A stretch of DNA of 64,000 nt from an uncultured bacterium (GTDB taxonomy: Bacteria; Bipolaricaulota; Bipolaricaulia; UBA7950; UBA9294): contig CAIOGO010000015.1 in NCBI GenBank assembly GCA_903857865.1, positions 131,035-195,034 on the forward strand, read 5' to 3'. Shown one piece after another: positions 53,314-61,725 of the stretch (positions are counted from its first letter, which is position 1; every line of letters starts with the position of its first letter). A program made the position numbers and the translations under genes. The notes under the pieces were generated by a model. That model saw only the letters and a program-made list of their open reading frames with translations, was not told the DNA's origin and made no database searches.

Positions 53314-54600
53314 CTACGGCGCGAATGCGCGGTCCAGGTCTCGCAAGGCACCCGACTCGCCGGCCGCAGACACTCGGCACCAAGTGGGGACGGAGTGGAG
53401 CGCGAAGTCGCGTTTCAGCAAGGCATCTCCGTTTCCCGTGACGTGCAGCAGAGTCGGATCCGCGGGGTGGATCCACGACCGCGCCACGCCTTGGCCAAGG
53501 GCGGCGAGCGCGGCGCCGGACTCCGGCCCGATCGGCACCCCCTCGCACGCCTCAAACAGCCTCTGCGCCGCGTGGACTTCGGCGTTCGTCACCGCGTACG
53601 TGTGGCCCGCGGTTGCCTCAAGCGCGTCGCGCACCCCGCCGCCCACATCATAGGGAGGCGTGCGATTGGCGAGCACCGGCGCCGAGATGGCCGCGATTCT
53701 CTCCAGTTGGCCGGCGACGTTTCGATCGGGCTCGATCGGACGCTGCGACGTCCACGCGTCGTGGATCGGCGTGAACGGGACGTTCTGCGCCAGGTGGAGT
53801 TGGGGCAGCGGGCCCTCGAAACCGCTCGCTCGCAGTCGCATGCCTGCTTCCCACGCGGCGATCCCGCCGGTGCCGCTGCCAACGGCTTGAATGTAGTGGC
53901 GGGGCAGTCGTTGCTGGACACGCGCGTACTCGAGGACGGCCGTTCCCATGCCGTCGCGACGCGCGACGTTCCTCGCGCCGCCTTCCGAGTGGAGGCCGTA
54001 GCGCTCCGCCATGAGGCCCGCGAGTCGGATCGCGGCGGCGTAGTCGCCGCTGTCGGCAAGCACGATCAGCCGGACGGAGTCGGAGGGCGGGATCGGCATC
54101 CACACCGAGGAGGCCGCTGTCTCCGGGACGACGATGGTCGTCGCGAATCCCAGGGTGGTCCCGGCGTAGGCGAAGGCCCGCGCCGTACTTCCCGCCGAGG
54201 CCAAGACGACGCGGTCGCACCCGTGCTCGCGCAAGTAGAGGAGTGTGGGCAGCGCCTCGAAGTCCTTGAATGTCCCCGTGGCGTTGCACGCCCCAATCTC
54301 CGGCGCGTACCCGCTGAATGCGACCGACAGGTCCGCCACGCCGAGGGCGGCAGCCAACCGTTCGCTGCGAAACACCGTGGGGCCGACCGGCGTCGCGGTC
54401 GTTGCCGCGGAAGGAAGCCACGCCGCGAAGCGGAAGATGTCGCCGCGATCCTGAGTGACGAAGCGGCGCTGTGCGTACTCCGTGCGTGGAAGGGCGCTAG
54501 GGCAGTTCGGGCAACGCGGGTCGAGCGGGCGAAGCACCGCGCCGCACGTCGCGCAGACGACGCGAACCCTCGGAACGTTCAGCCCATCGTGTTCGGACAT
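53314..54600 (-). CDS. Cysteate-synthase-like PLP enzyme (threonine synthase relative)
   Basis: The protein has 428 residues from the ATG at 54600. An N-terminal zinc ribbon (VVCATCGAVLRPLDPRCPNC) leads into a type II PLP fold. GPTVFRSERLAAALGVADLSVAFSGY and the PLP Lys in ATGTFKDFEALPT, then VLASAGSTARAFAY, resemble the methanogen cysteate synthase branch rather than true threonine synthases. Cysteate synthase replaces the phosphate of O-phosphoserine with sulfite, toward coenzyme M. It is divergent from a sulfite-oxidase-like gene, so both may deal with sulfite. Threonine-synthase-like function cannot be excluded. Confidence 0.75.
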   Translation of the reverse strand: MSEHDGLNVPRVRVVCATCGAVLRPLDPRCPNCPSALPRTEYAQRRFVTQDRGDIFRFAAWLPSAATTATPVGPTVFRSERLAAALGVADLSVAFSGYAPEIGACNATGTFKDFEALPTLLYLREHGCDRVVLASAGSTARAFAYAGTTLGFATTIVVPETAASSVWMPIPPSDSVRLIVLADSGDYAAAIRLAGLMAERYGLHSEGGARNVARRDGMGTAVLEYARVQQRLPRHYIQAVGSGTGGIAAWEAGMRLRASGFEGPLPQLHLAQNVPFTPIHDAWTSQRPIEPDRNVAGQLERIAAISAPVLANRTPPYDVGGGVRDALEATAGHTYAVTNAEVHAAQRLFEACEGVPIGPESGAALAALGQGVARSWIHPADPTLLHVTGNGDALLKRDFALHSVPTWCRVSAAGESGALRDLDRAFAP

Positions 54601-54649
54601 GGGAAGAGCATCGTCGACACCGCGACGCTTGGCAACGGGCCCCGCGCCG

Positions 54650-54678
54650 TTGGCTCTCCGCCAGCCTGACCGTATCCT
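54650..54678 (+). promoter_or_regulatory. Promoter of the sulfite-oxidase-like gene; leaderless geometry
   Basis: TTGGCT (54650-54655) and TATCCT (54673-54678) are 17 bp apart. The -10 ends seven bases before the ATG at 54686 and no ribosome site lies between. Confidence 0.6.
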
Positions 54679-54685
54679 GTCCATC

Positions 54686-55258
54686 ATGGCGCAGGGAAAG
54701 CTTCCTCCGGGGCAAGAGTGGGTTGAACGTCCGATCGTCTATGACATTGCGGCCGTGCCATCGGTGGATCTGGCGACGTTTCGCCTTCGTCTTTGCGGCG
54801 CCGTCGCGGAGCCGGTGGACCTCTCCTGGGCGGCCATCGCGGCGCTGCCGCTCGAGCGCGTGGTGCGCGACTTCCACTGTGTAACCGCGTGGAGCGTGAG
54901 GTCCGTCGCCTGGGAGGGCGTCCTCACGAGCGAGCTCATCAAGCTCGTTCGGCCCGGTGCGGATGTACGGTGGGTGCTTGCGCGGGGGCGCGACGGCTAC
55001 ACGACGAGCGTTCCGTACGATGGTTTCTCGCGTCCGGATAGTCTGGTGGCGGTGCGCATGAACGGAGAGATCTTGCCACGCGAGCACGGCTTCCCGCTTC
55101 GACTCGTGATTCCCTCGCTGTACGCCTGGAAGAGCGCGAAATACCTCGACGCCATCGAGTTTCGCCGCGACCTCTTACGCGGGTTCTGGGAGAACCGTGG
55201 CTACCACGATCGAGGCGATCCCTGGCTCGAGGAGCGGTTCCACGAGGGCACGTCGTGA
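54686..55258 (+). CDS. Sulfite-oxidase-like molybdopterin oxidoreductase
   Basis: This 190-residue protein has the SUOX/MsrP fold reduced to its molybdenum domain. VRDFHCVTAWSVRSVAWEGV holds the Cys that ligates molybdenum; PLRLVIPSLYAWKSAKYL and GFWENRGYHDRGDPW are typical of the short cytosolic 'sulfite oxidase-like' group. No Tat signal, heme or dimerisation domain is present. It likely oxidises or reduces a sulfur or nitrogen oxide; no electron partner is adjacent. It is divergent from the cysteate-synthase-like gene. Confidence 0.9.
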   Translation: MAQGKLPPGQEWVERPIVYDIAAVPSVDLATFRLRLCGAVAEPVDLSWAAIAALPLERVVRDFHCVTAWSVRSVAWEGVLTSELIKLVRPGADVRWVLARGRDGYTTSVPYDGFSRPDSLVAVRMNGEILPREHGFPLRLVIPSLYAWKSAKYLDAIEFRRDLLRGFWENRGYHDRGDPWLEERFHEGTS

Positions 55259-55324
55259 AGGACGCCTCGGGACAAGCCACGTGGCGAGCACAGGCATCCA
55301 TCCCGTGCCGCCGAATCGGAGCGC

Positions 55325-56179
55325 CTACATCGGGCCGAAGCGTGACACGGGCCAGACTCGAAGGTACGGCACTCCGATGATGTCCTTTTGATCGACAAAT
55401 CCCCAGTACCGCGAGTCGAACGAGTCGCGCGAGTTGTCGCCGAGAACGAAGTAGAAGCCCTCGGGCACGCGCGTCGGCTCGATGGCGAACCGGAAACGGG
55501 TGTCGCTCGAGTAGTAGAAGCGGGCGAATTGCGGCGCGTCGAGTTTCTTCCCGTCGACGTACACCGCGCCGTCGCGAATCTGGACCGTCTGGCCGCCGAC
55601 GGCGATCAGGCGCTTGACGTACCGCATGCGCTGCTCGCGCGTCTCGATCCCGAGGTCGGCGAGGGTCTTGGTCGCGCTCGTCTTCTTGCCGAGGTCGTAG
55701 CGCTTGCCGTCGGCCGTCATGAGGCTGAGCGCTGCACCGTCGGCCCACGTCGCGAGACGGCCGTCGATGTAGGCGGTGGAGTACACGGGCTCAAGGTTGA
55801 GGGACGCGAGGTGCGCTCCCGCAGGAACGGAGGCCTGCGCGGCACGCGAGTCTTCGGCCACCTTCCCAACGAAGACCTGCTCGGTGTGGCGGAAGACGAT
55901 GATGTCGCCGGGCTTGGGGTGGCGGAAGTAGTAGGTGATGCGATCGACGAAGAAGGAGTCCTTCGGGTCGATCGTGGGGATCATCGACCCCGTGGGGACA
56001 TGCATCCGCACCGTGACGAAGGTCATGATGACGGCGGCGAGCGCCGCGGCGACCGCAAGAACCTCAACCCACTCGAGGACCTCACGCATAACGCGCCCCG
56101 GCTGCCATCCGAGGCGTTGAACGAGCCGAACGACGAAGGCTGGCTTCCGTTCCTTCCTCTCTCTCCGTCTCCACGACAT
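55325..56179 (-). CDS. lepB: Signal peptidase I with a long inserted domain
   Basis: The protein has 284 residues from the ATG at 56179, which follows GGGAGGA; a TTG at 56194 is also in frame. One N-terminal membrane helix (about 32-57) is followed by MHVPTGSMIPTI with catalytic Ser65, and by RMRYVKRLIAVGGQTV with catalytic Lys189. GDNSRDSFDSRYWG is the last conserved box. Between the two catalytic boxes lie about 80 extra residues that are not part of the minimal core. It releases exported proteins such as those at 9073 and 28334 from the membrane. Confidence 0.93.
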   Translation of the reverse strand: MSWRRRERKERKPAFVVRLVQRLGWQPGRVMREVLEWVEVLAVAAALAAVIMTFVTVRMHVPTGSMIPTIDPKDSFFVDRITYYFRHPKPGDIIVFRHTEQVFVGKVAEDSRAAQASVPAGAHLASLNLEPVYSTAYIDGRLATWADGAALSLMTADGKRYDLGKKTSATKTLADLGIETREQRMRYVKRLIAVGGQTVQIRDGAVYVDGKKLDAPQFARFYYSSDTRFRFAIEPTRVPEGFYFVLGDNSRDSFDSRYWGFVDQKDIIGVPYLRVWPVSRFGPM

Positions 56180-56252
56180 CAAGTCCTCCCTCAAACGTTT
56201 CGAGCTGTCACGAGCGTAGTGATAACGAATCCTGCTCTTCTCGGCAAGGCAG

Positions 56253-56858
56253 CTAGAGGGACTCCCCCTCGCGCAGGTTGCGGAGAAGCGCCTGCGCTTG
56301 GCGGAGGCGCGCCTGGCTCTCCGGTCGATTCAACCACAGATTCGCGCCGGAAGGATGAGGAAGGGGAACTACGGTCCGGTCGCCAACATGGAACGCTTGG
56401 CCCACGCGCGCGTCGAGGGGACCGGACCCGAGGAATCGTGCGATCGCCGCGCCGCCGACGGCGAGGACCAGTTGCGGCGCAACCAGGTCGAGCTCCCGAT
56501 CGAGGAACGGGGCACACAGCCTGCGTTCTCCCGCGGTCGGGACGCGGTCACCGCGGCCTCCCTTGCCCTTTCCGGGGAAGCACTTCGTGATCGCCGTGAT
56601 GTACTGCGTCGTCCGGAACCCGTCCTCTTGCCATCCCACGTCCGCCAGCCAGCGGAACAGGCGGCGGCCCGAAGGCCCGCAGAACGGGATCCCGGAAGCG
56701 GCCTCCGTAGGCCCGGGCGCTTGGCCGACGAGCATCACGTGCGCTCCCACGGTTCCGGAGAAGACCGCGCCGACGGTCACCGAGTGTCCGGCGTCAAGGC
56801 ATCGCGTACAGCTCCGCATGTCTATCTGGAGCAACTCGAGGTCGTCATGGCGCGACAT
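56253..56858 (-). CDS. Uracil-DNA glycosylase, iron-sulfur type
   Basis: The protein has 201 residues from the ATG at 56858. Four cysteines in the family-4 arrangement, SCTRCLDAG near the N-terminus and TKCFPG...RLCAPFLDREL later, could hold a 4Fe-4S cluster. VGQAPGPTEAASGIPFCGPSGRRL is motif A and VPLPHPSGANLWLN motif B. It removes uracil from DNA formed by cytosine deamination. It is transcribed away from the symporter gene, and TACGAT (56865-56870) ends six bases before the ATG, again leaderless. Confidence 0.9.
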   Translation of the reverse strand: MSRHDDLELLQIDMRSCTRCLDAGHSVTVGAVFSGTVGAHVMLVGQAPGPTEAASGIPFCGPSGRRLFRWLADVGWQEDGFRTTQYITAITKCFPGKGKGGRGDRVPTAGERRLCAPFLDRELDLVAPQLVLAVGGAAIARFLGSGPLDARVGQAFHVGDRTVVPLPHPSGANLWLNRPESQARLRQAQALLRNLREGESL

Positions 56859-56864
56859 GCCCTC

Positions 56865-56870
56865 ATCGTA
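56865..56870 (-). promoter_or_regulatory. -10 box of the uracil-DNA glycosylase gene
   Basis: TACGAT on the minus strand lies six bases before the ATG at 56858. No good -35 is seen at 16-18 bp. It is back to back with the symporter promoter. Confidence 0.4.
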
Positions 56871-56876
56871 CCGCCG

Positions 56877-56905
56877 TTGTCGCCTCCCGCAGTGCCCCCT
56901 ATACT
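56877..56905 (+). promoter_or_regulatory. Promoter of the sodium:solute symporter
   Basis: TTGTCG (56877-56882) and TATACT (56900-56905) are 17 bp apart. The start near 56912 gives a 5' leader of about 150 nt. Confidence 0.65.
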
Positions 56906-56911
56906 CAGGCA

Positions 56912-57057
56912 GAGGAATGTCAGGCGCTGCCCCATCGCGGCGAATGGGCGATGGGGTTGTGATTGGACGCTGCGCCATCTCGCTCAGCGGGTGATGGCGG
57001 CTCGTTCGAGTGATGCGCCATCCAACCTCAGGTTGGGTGGCGTTTCTCTCTTGGAGG
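56912..57057 (+). ncRNA. Three-hairpin leader RNA of the symporter, possible riboswitch/attenuator
   Basis: Stem 1: CCCCATCGC/GCGATGGGG (56930-56956), enclosed by GGCGC/GCGCC. Stem 2: CGCCATC/GATGGCG (56973-56999). Stem 3: CGCCATCCAACC/GGTTGGGTGGCG (57016-57042) with one G-U pair, followed at once by TTTCTCTCTT and then GGAGG. Stem 3 with its U-rich tail looks like an intrinsic terminator set just before the ribosome site. CGCCATC of stem 2 and the 5' arm of stem 3 share the same sequence, so GATGGCG could pair with either. That is the switch geometry of an attenuator. No known class is recognised. Confidence 0.55.
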
Positions 57058-57062
57058 TGCGC

Positions 57063-58733
57063 GTGGCAGTGCGTGTGGCGGTCGTCGTCGTCTACCTCGT
57101 CGCTCTTCTCGGCATTGGCCTCGCGGCGCGCTCGCGCGCTCGCAAGCACCCTGACGACTTCTTCCTCGCCTCGCGGTCCCTGCCAGGATGGGTTCTCTTC
57201 CTGACGATGGCCGCGACGAACTTCAGCGCGTTCACTGTGTTTGGCTTCTCGGGGGCAGGCTGGCGGATGGGCTACGCGTTCTACCCCGTGATGGGCTTCG
57301 GAACAGGGTTCATGGCTCTCGCGTTCTTGCTCATCGGGCGCCCGATCGGACAACTGGGGATGGAGCACGGCCTCGTCACTCCGCCGCAGTTCGTCTTCCA
57401 CCGCACGAAGAGCGCCGGTCTGCGGCTCGCGTTCTTCCTTGTCATGGCGACGTTCACCCTGCCGTACCTCGCACTTCAGCCGCGGGCTGCCGGGTACGCG
57501 CTCGAGTCGATGTTCGGCATTCCGTACTACGTCGGGGCGGCGATCGTGACGGCCGTCATCGTGCTCTACGTCCTCGTCGGCGGTCTGCGTGGCGAGGTCT
57601 GGGCCGACATCTTCCAGGGCGGGATGATGATCGTCTTCATGACTCTCGGGCTCGTGACTGTGGCCGGACACTTCGGGGGAATCGCCGCCGCCAACCGCGC
57701 GGTTGCCGCAGAGTGGCCCGCGCTGTTCGCCAGGCCGGGACTGGGCGGCATCCTCACGCCGGGCGTTTGGTTCGGCTACATGATCCTCTGGTTTCTCTGT
57801 GACCCGATGTTTCCCCAGCTATTTCAGCGATTCTACGCTGCTCGCGGTTCGCGAGCGATCTCCGTCACGGCGACCTTGTACCCGCTCGTGACGGGGTTCC
57901 TCTTCCTCCTGCCCGTCTCCATCGGCGTCATCGGACGTCTCGCCTACCCCGTCCTGCCGGACGGCGCAACGTCCGACCAGATCTTGCCGCTCGTGCTTCA
58001 CTCCTTCGCCTCGCCGCTCGTGGAAACCCTCGTGCTCTCCGCCGGCCTTGCCGCGATCATCTCGACCCTTGATTCGCAGCTTCTCACGCTGTCGTCGATG
58101 TTCACGCACGACGTCTGGGGCCCGGTCGCGTCGCGGCTTCGGCTTCGAAGCGGCGCCCAAGGGCACGCCGCCGAGCCGCCGGCCTGGGTTGGCAGGGCGT
58201 TCGTTGTCCTCCTCGGCCTTGCGGGTCTGGCCCTTGCCTATCGTCCGCCGGCCACGTTCCTCGACATCACGACCGAAGCGTTCACGGGACTTGCCGTCCT
58301 CTTCCCCACAGTCATCGCGGCCATCTACTGGCGGCGACTTGACGCTCGGGCCGCCATCGCGTCGATCGTCGTCGGCGAGGGTCTCGTCGTGGCCTACCAC
58401 CTGAAGGTACTGCCGACGCTGGGCACGCTAACCGTCGTGCCCGTGGTCACCGGAACGACGCTCGTGCTCGTGCTCGGAAGCCTGCTCGTCGGCCGAGGGC
58501 GAGGCATCGTCCCGCTGAAGCTGGGGCGCTCCCTGAGCCGTCGTGCGAGGGTCGCCTGGGTTGGCGTCTTTCTCGCCCTCTTCGCTGCGGCGAACGACGT
58601 CTGGGCGTGGGGCGACGGACGGCTCTCGCTCCTCGGCTTCCCTTGGTGGGTGTGGACGAGCGCGGGCTTGTGCGTGCTTCTCTCTGTCGCGTTCTGGCTC
58701 TTCGGACGCGCGCTGGACCGCGAGGCCGCGTAG
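57063..58733 (+). CDS. Sodium:solute symporter (SSS family)
   Basis: The protein has 556 residues from the GTG at 57063 with GGAGG five bases upstream. It has about 13-14 membrane helices. DDFFLASRSLPGWVLFLTMAATNFSAFTVFG is the typical SSS N-terminal stretch, where the Asn/Ser positions help bind sodium; a GLAAIISTLDSQLLTLSSMF segment marks helix 8 of the LeuT-like core with the second sodium-site Ser residues. The substrate (sugar, carboxylate, amino acid or urea) is not readable. The structured leader suggests its expression responds to a ligand. Confidence 0.92.
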   Translation: MAVRVAVVVVYLVALLGIGLAARSRARKHPDDFFLASRSLPGWVLFLTMAATNFSAFTVFGFSGAGWRMGYAFYPVMGFGTGFMALAFLLIGRPIGQLGMEHGLVTPPQFVFHRTKSAGLRLAFFLVMATFTLPYLALQPRAAGYALESMFGIPYYVGAAIVTAVIVLYVLVGGLRGEVWADIFQGGMMIVFMTLGLVTVAGHFGGIAAANRAVAAEWPALFARPGLGGILTPGVWFGYMILWFLCDPMFPQLFQRFYAARGSRAISVTATLYPLVTGFLFLLPVSIGVIGRLAYPVLPDGATSDQILPLVLHSFASPLVETLVLSAGLAAIISTLDSQLLTLSSMFTHDVWGPVASRLRLRSGAQGHAAEPPAWVGRAFVVLLGLAGLALAYRPPATFLDITTEAFTGLAVLFPTVIAAIYWRRLDARAAIASIVVGEGLVVAYHLKVLPTLGTLTVVPVVTGTTLVLVLGSLLVGRGRGIVPLKLGRSLSRRARVAWVGVFLALFAAANDVWAWGDGRLSLLGFPWWVWTSAGLCVLLSVAFWLFGRALDREAA

Positions 58734-58797
58734 TCTGGTCGCCGGATTCCGCGGAGACGGGCGCCGACACTACACTGCCGCACGAGAAGGAGGTCCC

Positions 58798-59793
58798 ATG
58801 AGACGGAGTTGTGTTCGTGTCCTCTGCGTGGCCTTGGTAGGTATCGCTTGCGCCGCGGGGGCAGCGCTCCTCGTGTCCTGCGCGTTCGTCGAGCCCCCGG
58901 ACCCTGACGTTCCCGCCTTGCGCTTCGGGAGTCTCACATGGAGCGGCGTCGAGCGCACATTCGCGACGTACTCGCCCGCAAGTCTGGCGGAGCCCGCCGT
59001 GGTCGTGTTCCTGCTTCACGGAGGGTTCAGCAACGCGACCTCGATCTGGAACAGCGAACTGGGCCGCTCATGGAAGGCGCTCGCCGACGCGAACGGCTTC
59101 CTTCTCGTTCTGCCCGAGGGGCGACCGGATCCAGGCAATCCCGCGGGCCACCACTGGAACGACTGCCGCGTCGACATCGACAACGCCGACTCCGTGTCGA
59201 CCGAGGACGACGTCGGTTACATCGCTGAACTCATCGATCTCATCGAGACGCGCGTCGACGTCGACCCGTCGCGGATCTACGTCACCGGCGCCTCGAACGG
59301 TGGGATGATGACGTATCGCCTGGCGATGCAGCTCGGCGAGCGGTTCGCTGCTGCCGCAGCCATCATCGCCAACCTGCCCGATCCTTCGGAGTGCGCGTTC
59401 GTCGCGAGTCCCCTTCCCATCCTTATCATGAACGGGACGGAGGACGCGGTCATTCCGTACAACGGCGGCTGCGTCGCCGGATCGGGCTGCGAGCGTGGCA
59501 GTGTGCGTTCGACGGCCGCCACCGTGGCTTTCTGGGTGCTCACGAACGGCGCGTCCGTGACGCCCACTGTGACGGATCTCCCTGACGTCGTGACCTCGGA
59601 CGATTCGACAGTCCGCGTCTTTCGTTTCGACGGCGGCGGCGGGGGAGACGACGTCGTCCTCTATCGGGTCGAGGGCGGCGGCCACTGCCCGCCTGGGCCG
59701 GATTCGCTCCCGGCGACGCAGAAGAACCGGGACATCGACGCCGCAACGGAGGTCTGGCGATTCTTCGAAGAGCACGTGCGAAGCGTGTCATGA
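58798..59793 (+). CDS. Secreted esterase/PHB-depolymerase-family lipoprotein
   Basis: The protein has 331 residues from the ATG at 58798, behind AAGGAGG. The signal peptide ends with LLVSCAF, a lipobox. The alpha/beta-hydrolase core has FLLHGGFSNATSIWN, then the nucleophile Ser in VTGASNGGMMTYRL, Asp in MNGTEDAVIPYNGG and His in GGGHCPPG. This is the LpqC/feruloyl-esterase and poly(3-hydroxybutyrate) depolymerase family. It hydrolyses extracellular esters; the actual substrate is unknown. TACACT at 58771-58776 is a possible -10. Confidence 0.88.
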   Translation: MRRSCVRVLCVALVGIACAAGAALLVSCAFVEPPDPDVPALRFGSLTWSGVERTFATYSPASLAEPAVVVFLLHGGFSNATSIWNSELGRSWKALADANGFLLVLPEGRPDPGNPAGHHWNDCRVDIDNADSVSTEDDVGYIAELIDLIETRVDVDPSRIYVTGASNGGMMTYRLAMQLGERFAAAAAIIANLPDPSECAFVASPLPILIMNGTEDAVIPYNGGCVAGSGCERGSVRSTAATVAFWVLTNGASVTPTVTDLPDVVTSDDSTVRVFRFDGGGGGDDVVLYRVEGGGHCPPGPDSLPATQKNRDIDAATEVWRFFEEHVRSVS

Positions 59794-59982
59794 CATGCGG
59801 TTGATGTCGTCACCGTGCATAGAGTCCTGCGCATCGAAGCGCGGCCAGCCCCCCAGGTGAATCGGCGTGCCGCCCGTCCTCGGTGATAGGGCCCTCGCAT
59901 GCGGCCCGTCGCGCCGCGCCCTGGCCGCAACGCCGCTGCTGTTGGAGCAGAGTCCGATCTCGGTGCCGGCACAGACGAAGAA

Positions 59983-60007
59983 GCGGGGCCGGCTGTGCCG
60001 ACCCCGC
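59983..60007 (-). terminator. Terminator of the peptide-binding-protein gene
   Basis: On the minus strand GCGGGGTCGGC/GCCGGCCCCGC pairs over 11 positions with one mismatch around ACA and is followed by TTCTTCGT. It lies 34 bases past the stop at 60041, a normal position for an intrinsic terminator. Confidence 0.6.
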
Positions 60008-60040
60008 CGACTTTGAGCCCGAATGAGTCCGGCTCTCCTG

Positions 60041-61588
60041 CTACTTGAAGATGTTCCAGATGTCGATGTCCATCGTGACGTCGAGCTTGAGCCCCTGCAC
60101 GCCGGGCAGCCTCGCCGTGACCATTTCATCGGTCATCGACCAGAGCGGAATCCACGGCACGTCTTGGGTGCTGAGAATCTGGATCGCCTTGTACAGGCTC
60201 GCACGCTTGACCGTGTCGACGGTGGCGCGCGCCACGTTCATGATCTCCTTGTAGGCCTGGTAGTTCGGATGGTGATTGAAGTACGTGCCCATCGACTCCG
60301 GGCCATCGGTCGTCCAAGGTCCAAGGAAGTTGGACGTCTCGAGATAGTCCGGGTGCCACCCGAGCAGGTACATGCCGAATGCGCCGGATGCCATCTGGTC
60401 GAGATAGGCGCCCCATTCCAGGACCTCGATGTTGACCTGGATGACTCCCGTCTCCTCCAGACTCGCGGCGATGACCGTCGCGACGTCGGCCTCGAACGTG
60501 CCGTAGTGGGAGGGGGTATATGGGAGGCTGAGCACAAGGGGATTCGCCTCGTCGTAGCCGACCGTTGCCAGAAGCTCCCGCGCCTTGTCCAGATCGCGCT
60601 CCGGGAACGTCGGGAACGCCCCGAAGAACGGGGGATCGACGTTCGGGACCATCGTGTAGATCGGCGCGACGGTTCCGCCGAAGACCTGACTCACGATTGT
60701 GGCTCGATCGACGGCGTAGCAGACCGCTTGCCGAACGAACGGATTGTCGACCGGCGGGTTCGTCACGTTGAACAGCAAGTAACGGATCCCCGGGCTCGGC
60801 GGCCACTGCTCGATAACGACCTGCGGGTTCGTCGCGAGGTCCTTGATGTCCTCCGGGTTCAGCGTGCGGAACGCTACGTCGATCTCGCCTGACTCGATGG
60901 CCGCGCGCAACGATGATGCATCGGAGTAGTGCCGCTCAATCACGTAGCGGGTCTTGGGCTGCTCGCCGTAGTAGTTCGCGAACGCCTCGTACTTGACGTA
61001 CTGGTCGGGGACGTACTCCACCAGCTTGTACGGCCCGCATCCCGCGTATCGTCCTCGGTCGAACTCATCGCCGGGAGCACTCTTCTGGGAGTAAATCATC
61101 GCCGGCGCGATCTGATTGGTCATCGCGAGCAAGAACGTGACGTCCGGCAGGTTGAGCTTGATCTGGACGGTCAGATCGTCGATCACCGTGATCGTATCGA
61201 TCACGTAGATCAGACTGACGGCGCCCTTGGGGCCGTCGAGCCGACGCGTTCGATCCAGCGCCCACTTGACGGCATTTGCGTCACACACCTCGCCATCCGA
61301 GAACGTGACCCCGGGGCGGATGTGGAACGTGTACAGCGTGCCGTCGTCGGAGACTTCCCATGACTGCGCGATGGCGCCTTCCAGTTCGAGAGTGTCGTCG
61401 TTGAGTCTCAAGAGCGCGTCGCACGTCGCACGGAGGACGTGCCAGTCGTACATATCCCAGCTGTTGGCGAACGAGAGCTCATCCAGTGAGTCGATCGTGC
61501 CGATGATCAGGGGCACATCCGCCGCGAACGCGGCCAGTGAGCCGATCAAGAGGCCAGCCAGCACCAGAATGCCTAGAAACTTGGACAT
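60041..61588 (-). CDS. ABC peptide/solute-binding protein (family 5)
   Basis: The protein has 515 residues behind AAGGAGG. A signal peptide ends near SLAAFAADVP. The mature chain has LEGAIAQSWEVSDDGTLYTF and HIRPGVTFSDGE, the hallmark of DppA/OppA-like proteins, and VDNPFVRQAVCYAVDRATIV. It carries di- or oligopeptides, or nickel or sugars in some members, to the OppBC permeases. It is encoded downstream of its permeases rather than first, and separated from oppC by 137 bp, so it probably has its own promoter. Confidence 0.93.
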   Translation of the reverse strand: MSKFLGILVLAGLLIGSLAAFAADVPLIIGTIDSLDELSFANSWDMYDWHVLRATCDALLRLNDDTLELEGAIAQSWEVSDDGTLYTFHIRPGVTFSDGEVCDANAVKWALDRTRRLDGPKGAVSLIYVIDTITVIDDLTVQIKLNLPDVTFLLAMTNQIAPAMIYSQKSAPGDEFDRGRYAGCGPYKLVEYVPDQYVKYEAFANYYGEQPKTRYVIERHYSDASSLRAAIESGEIDVAFRTLNPEDIKDLATNPQVVIEQWPPSPGIRYLLFNVTNPPVDNPFVRQAVCYAVDRATIVSQVFGGTVAPIYTMVPNVDPPFFGAFPTFPERDLDKARELLATVGYDEANPLVLSLPYTPSHYGTFEADVATVIAASLEETGVIQVNIEVLEWGAYLDQMASGAFGMYLLGWHPDYLETSNFLGPWTTDGPESMGTYFNHHPNYQAYKEIMNVARATVDTVKRASLYKAIQILSTQDVPWIPLWSMTDEMVTARLPGVQGLKLDVTMDIDIWNIFK

Positions 61589-61725
61589 CTTCTCTACCTC
61601 CTTGCAGAAAATGTGAAACCATCCGGGAGATCGCTCGTCTTTGACGGTATCACCTCCCCAAGAGGATCGTCGCGACGGAGCGTACGGCTCCCACGCCGCA
61701 CTCTAGCGCCAGACGAATCGGGAAG

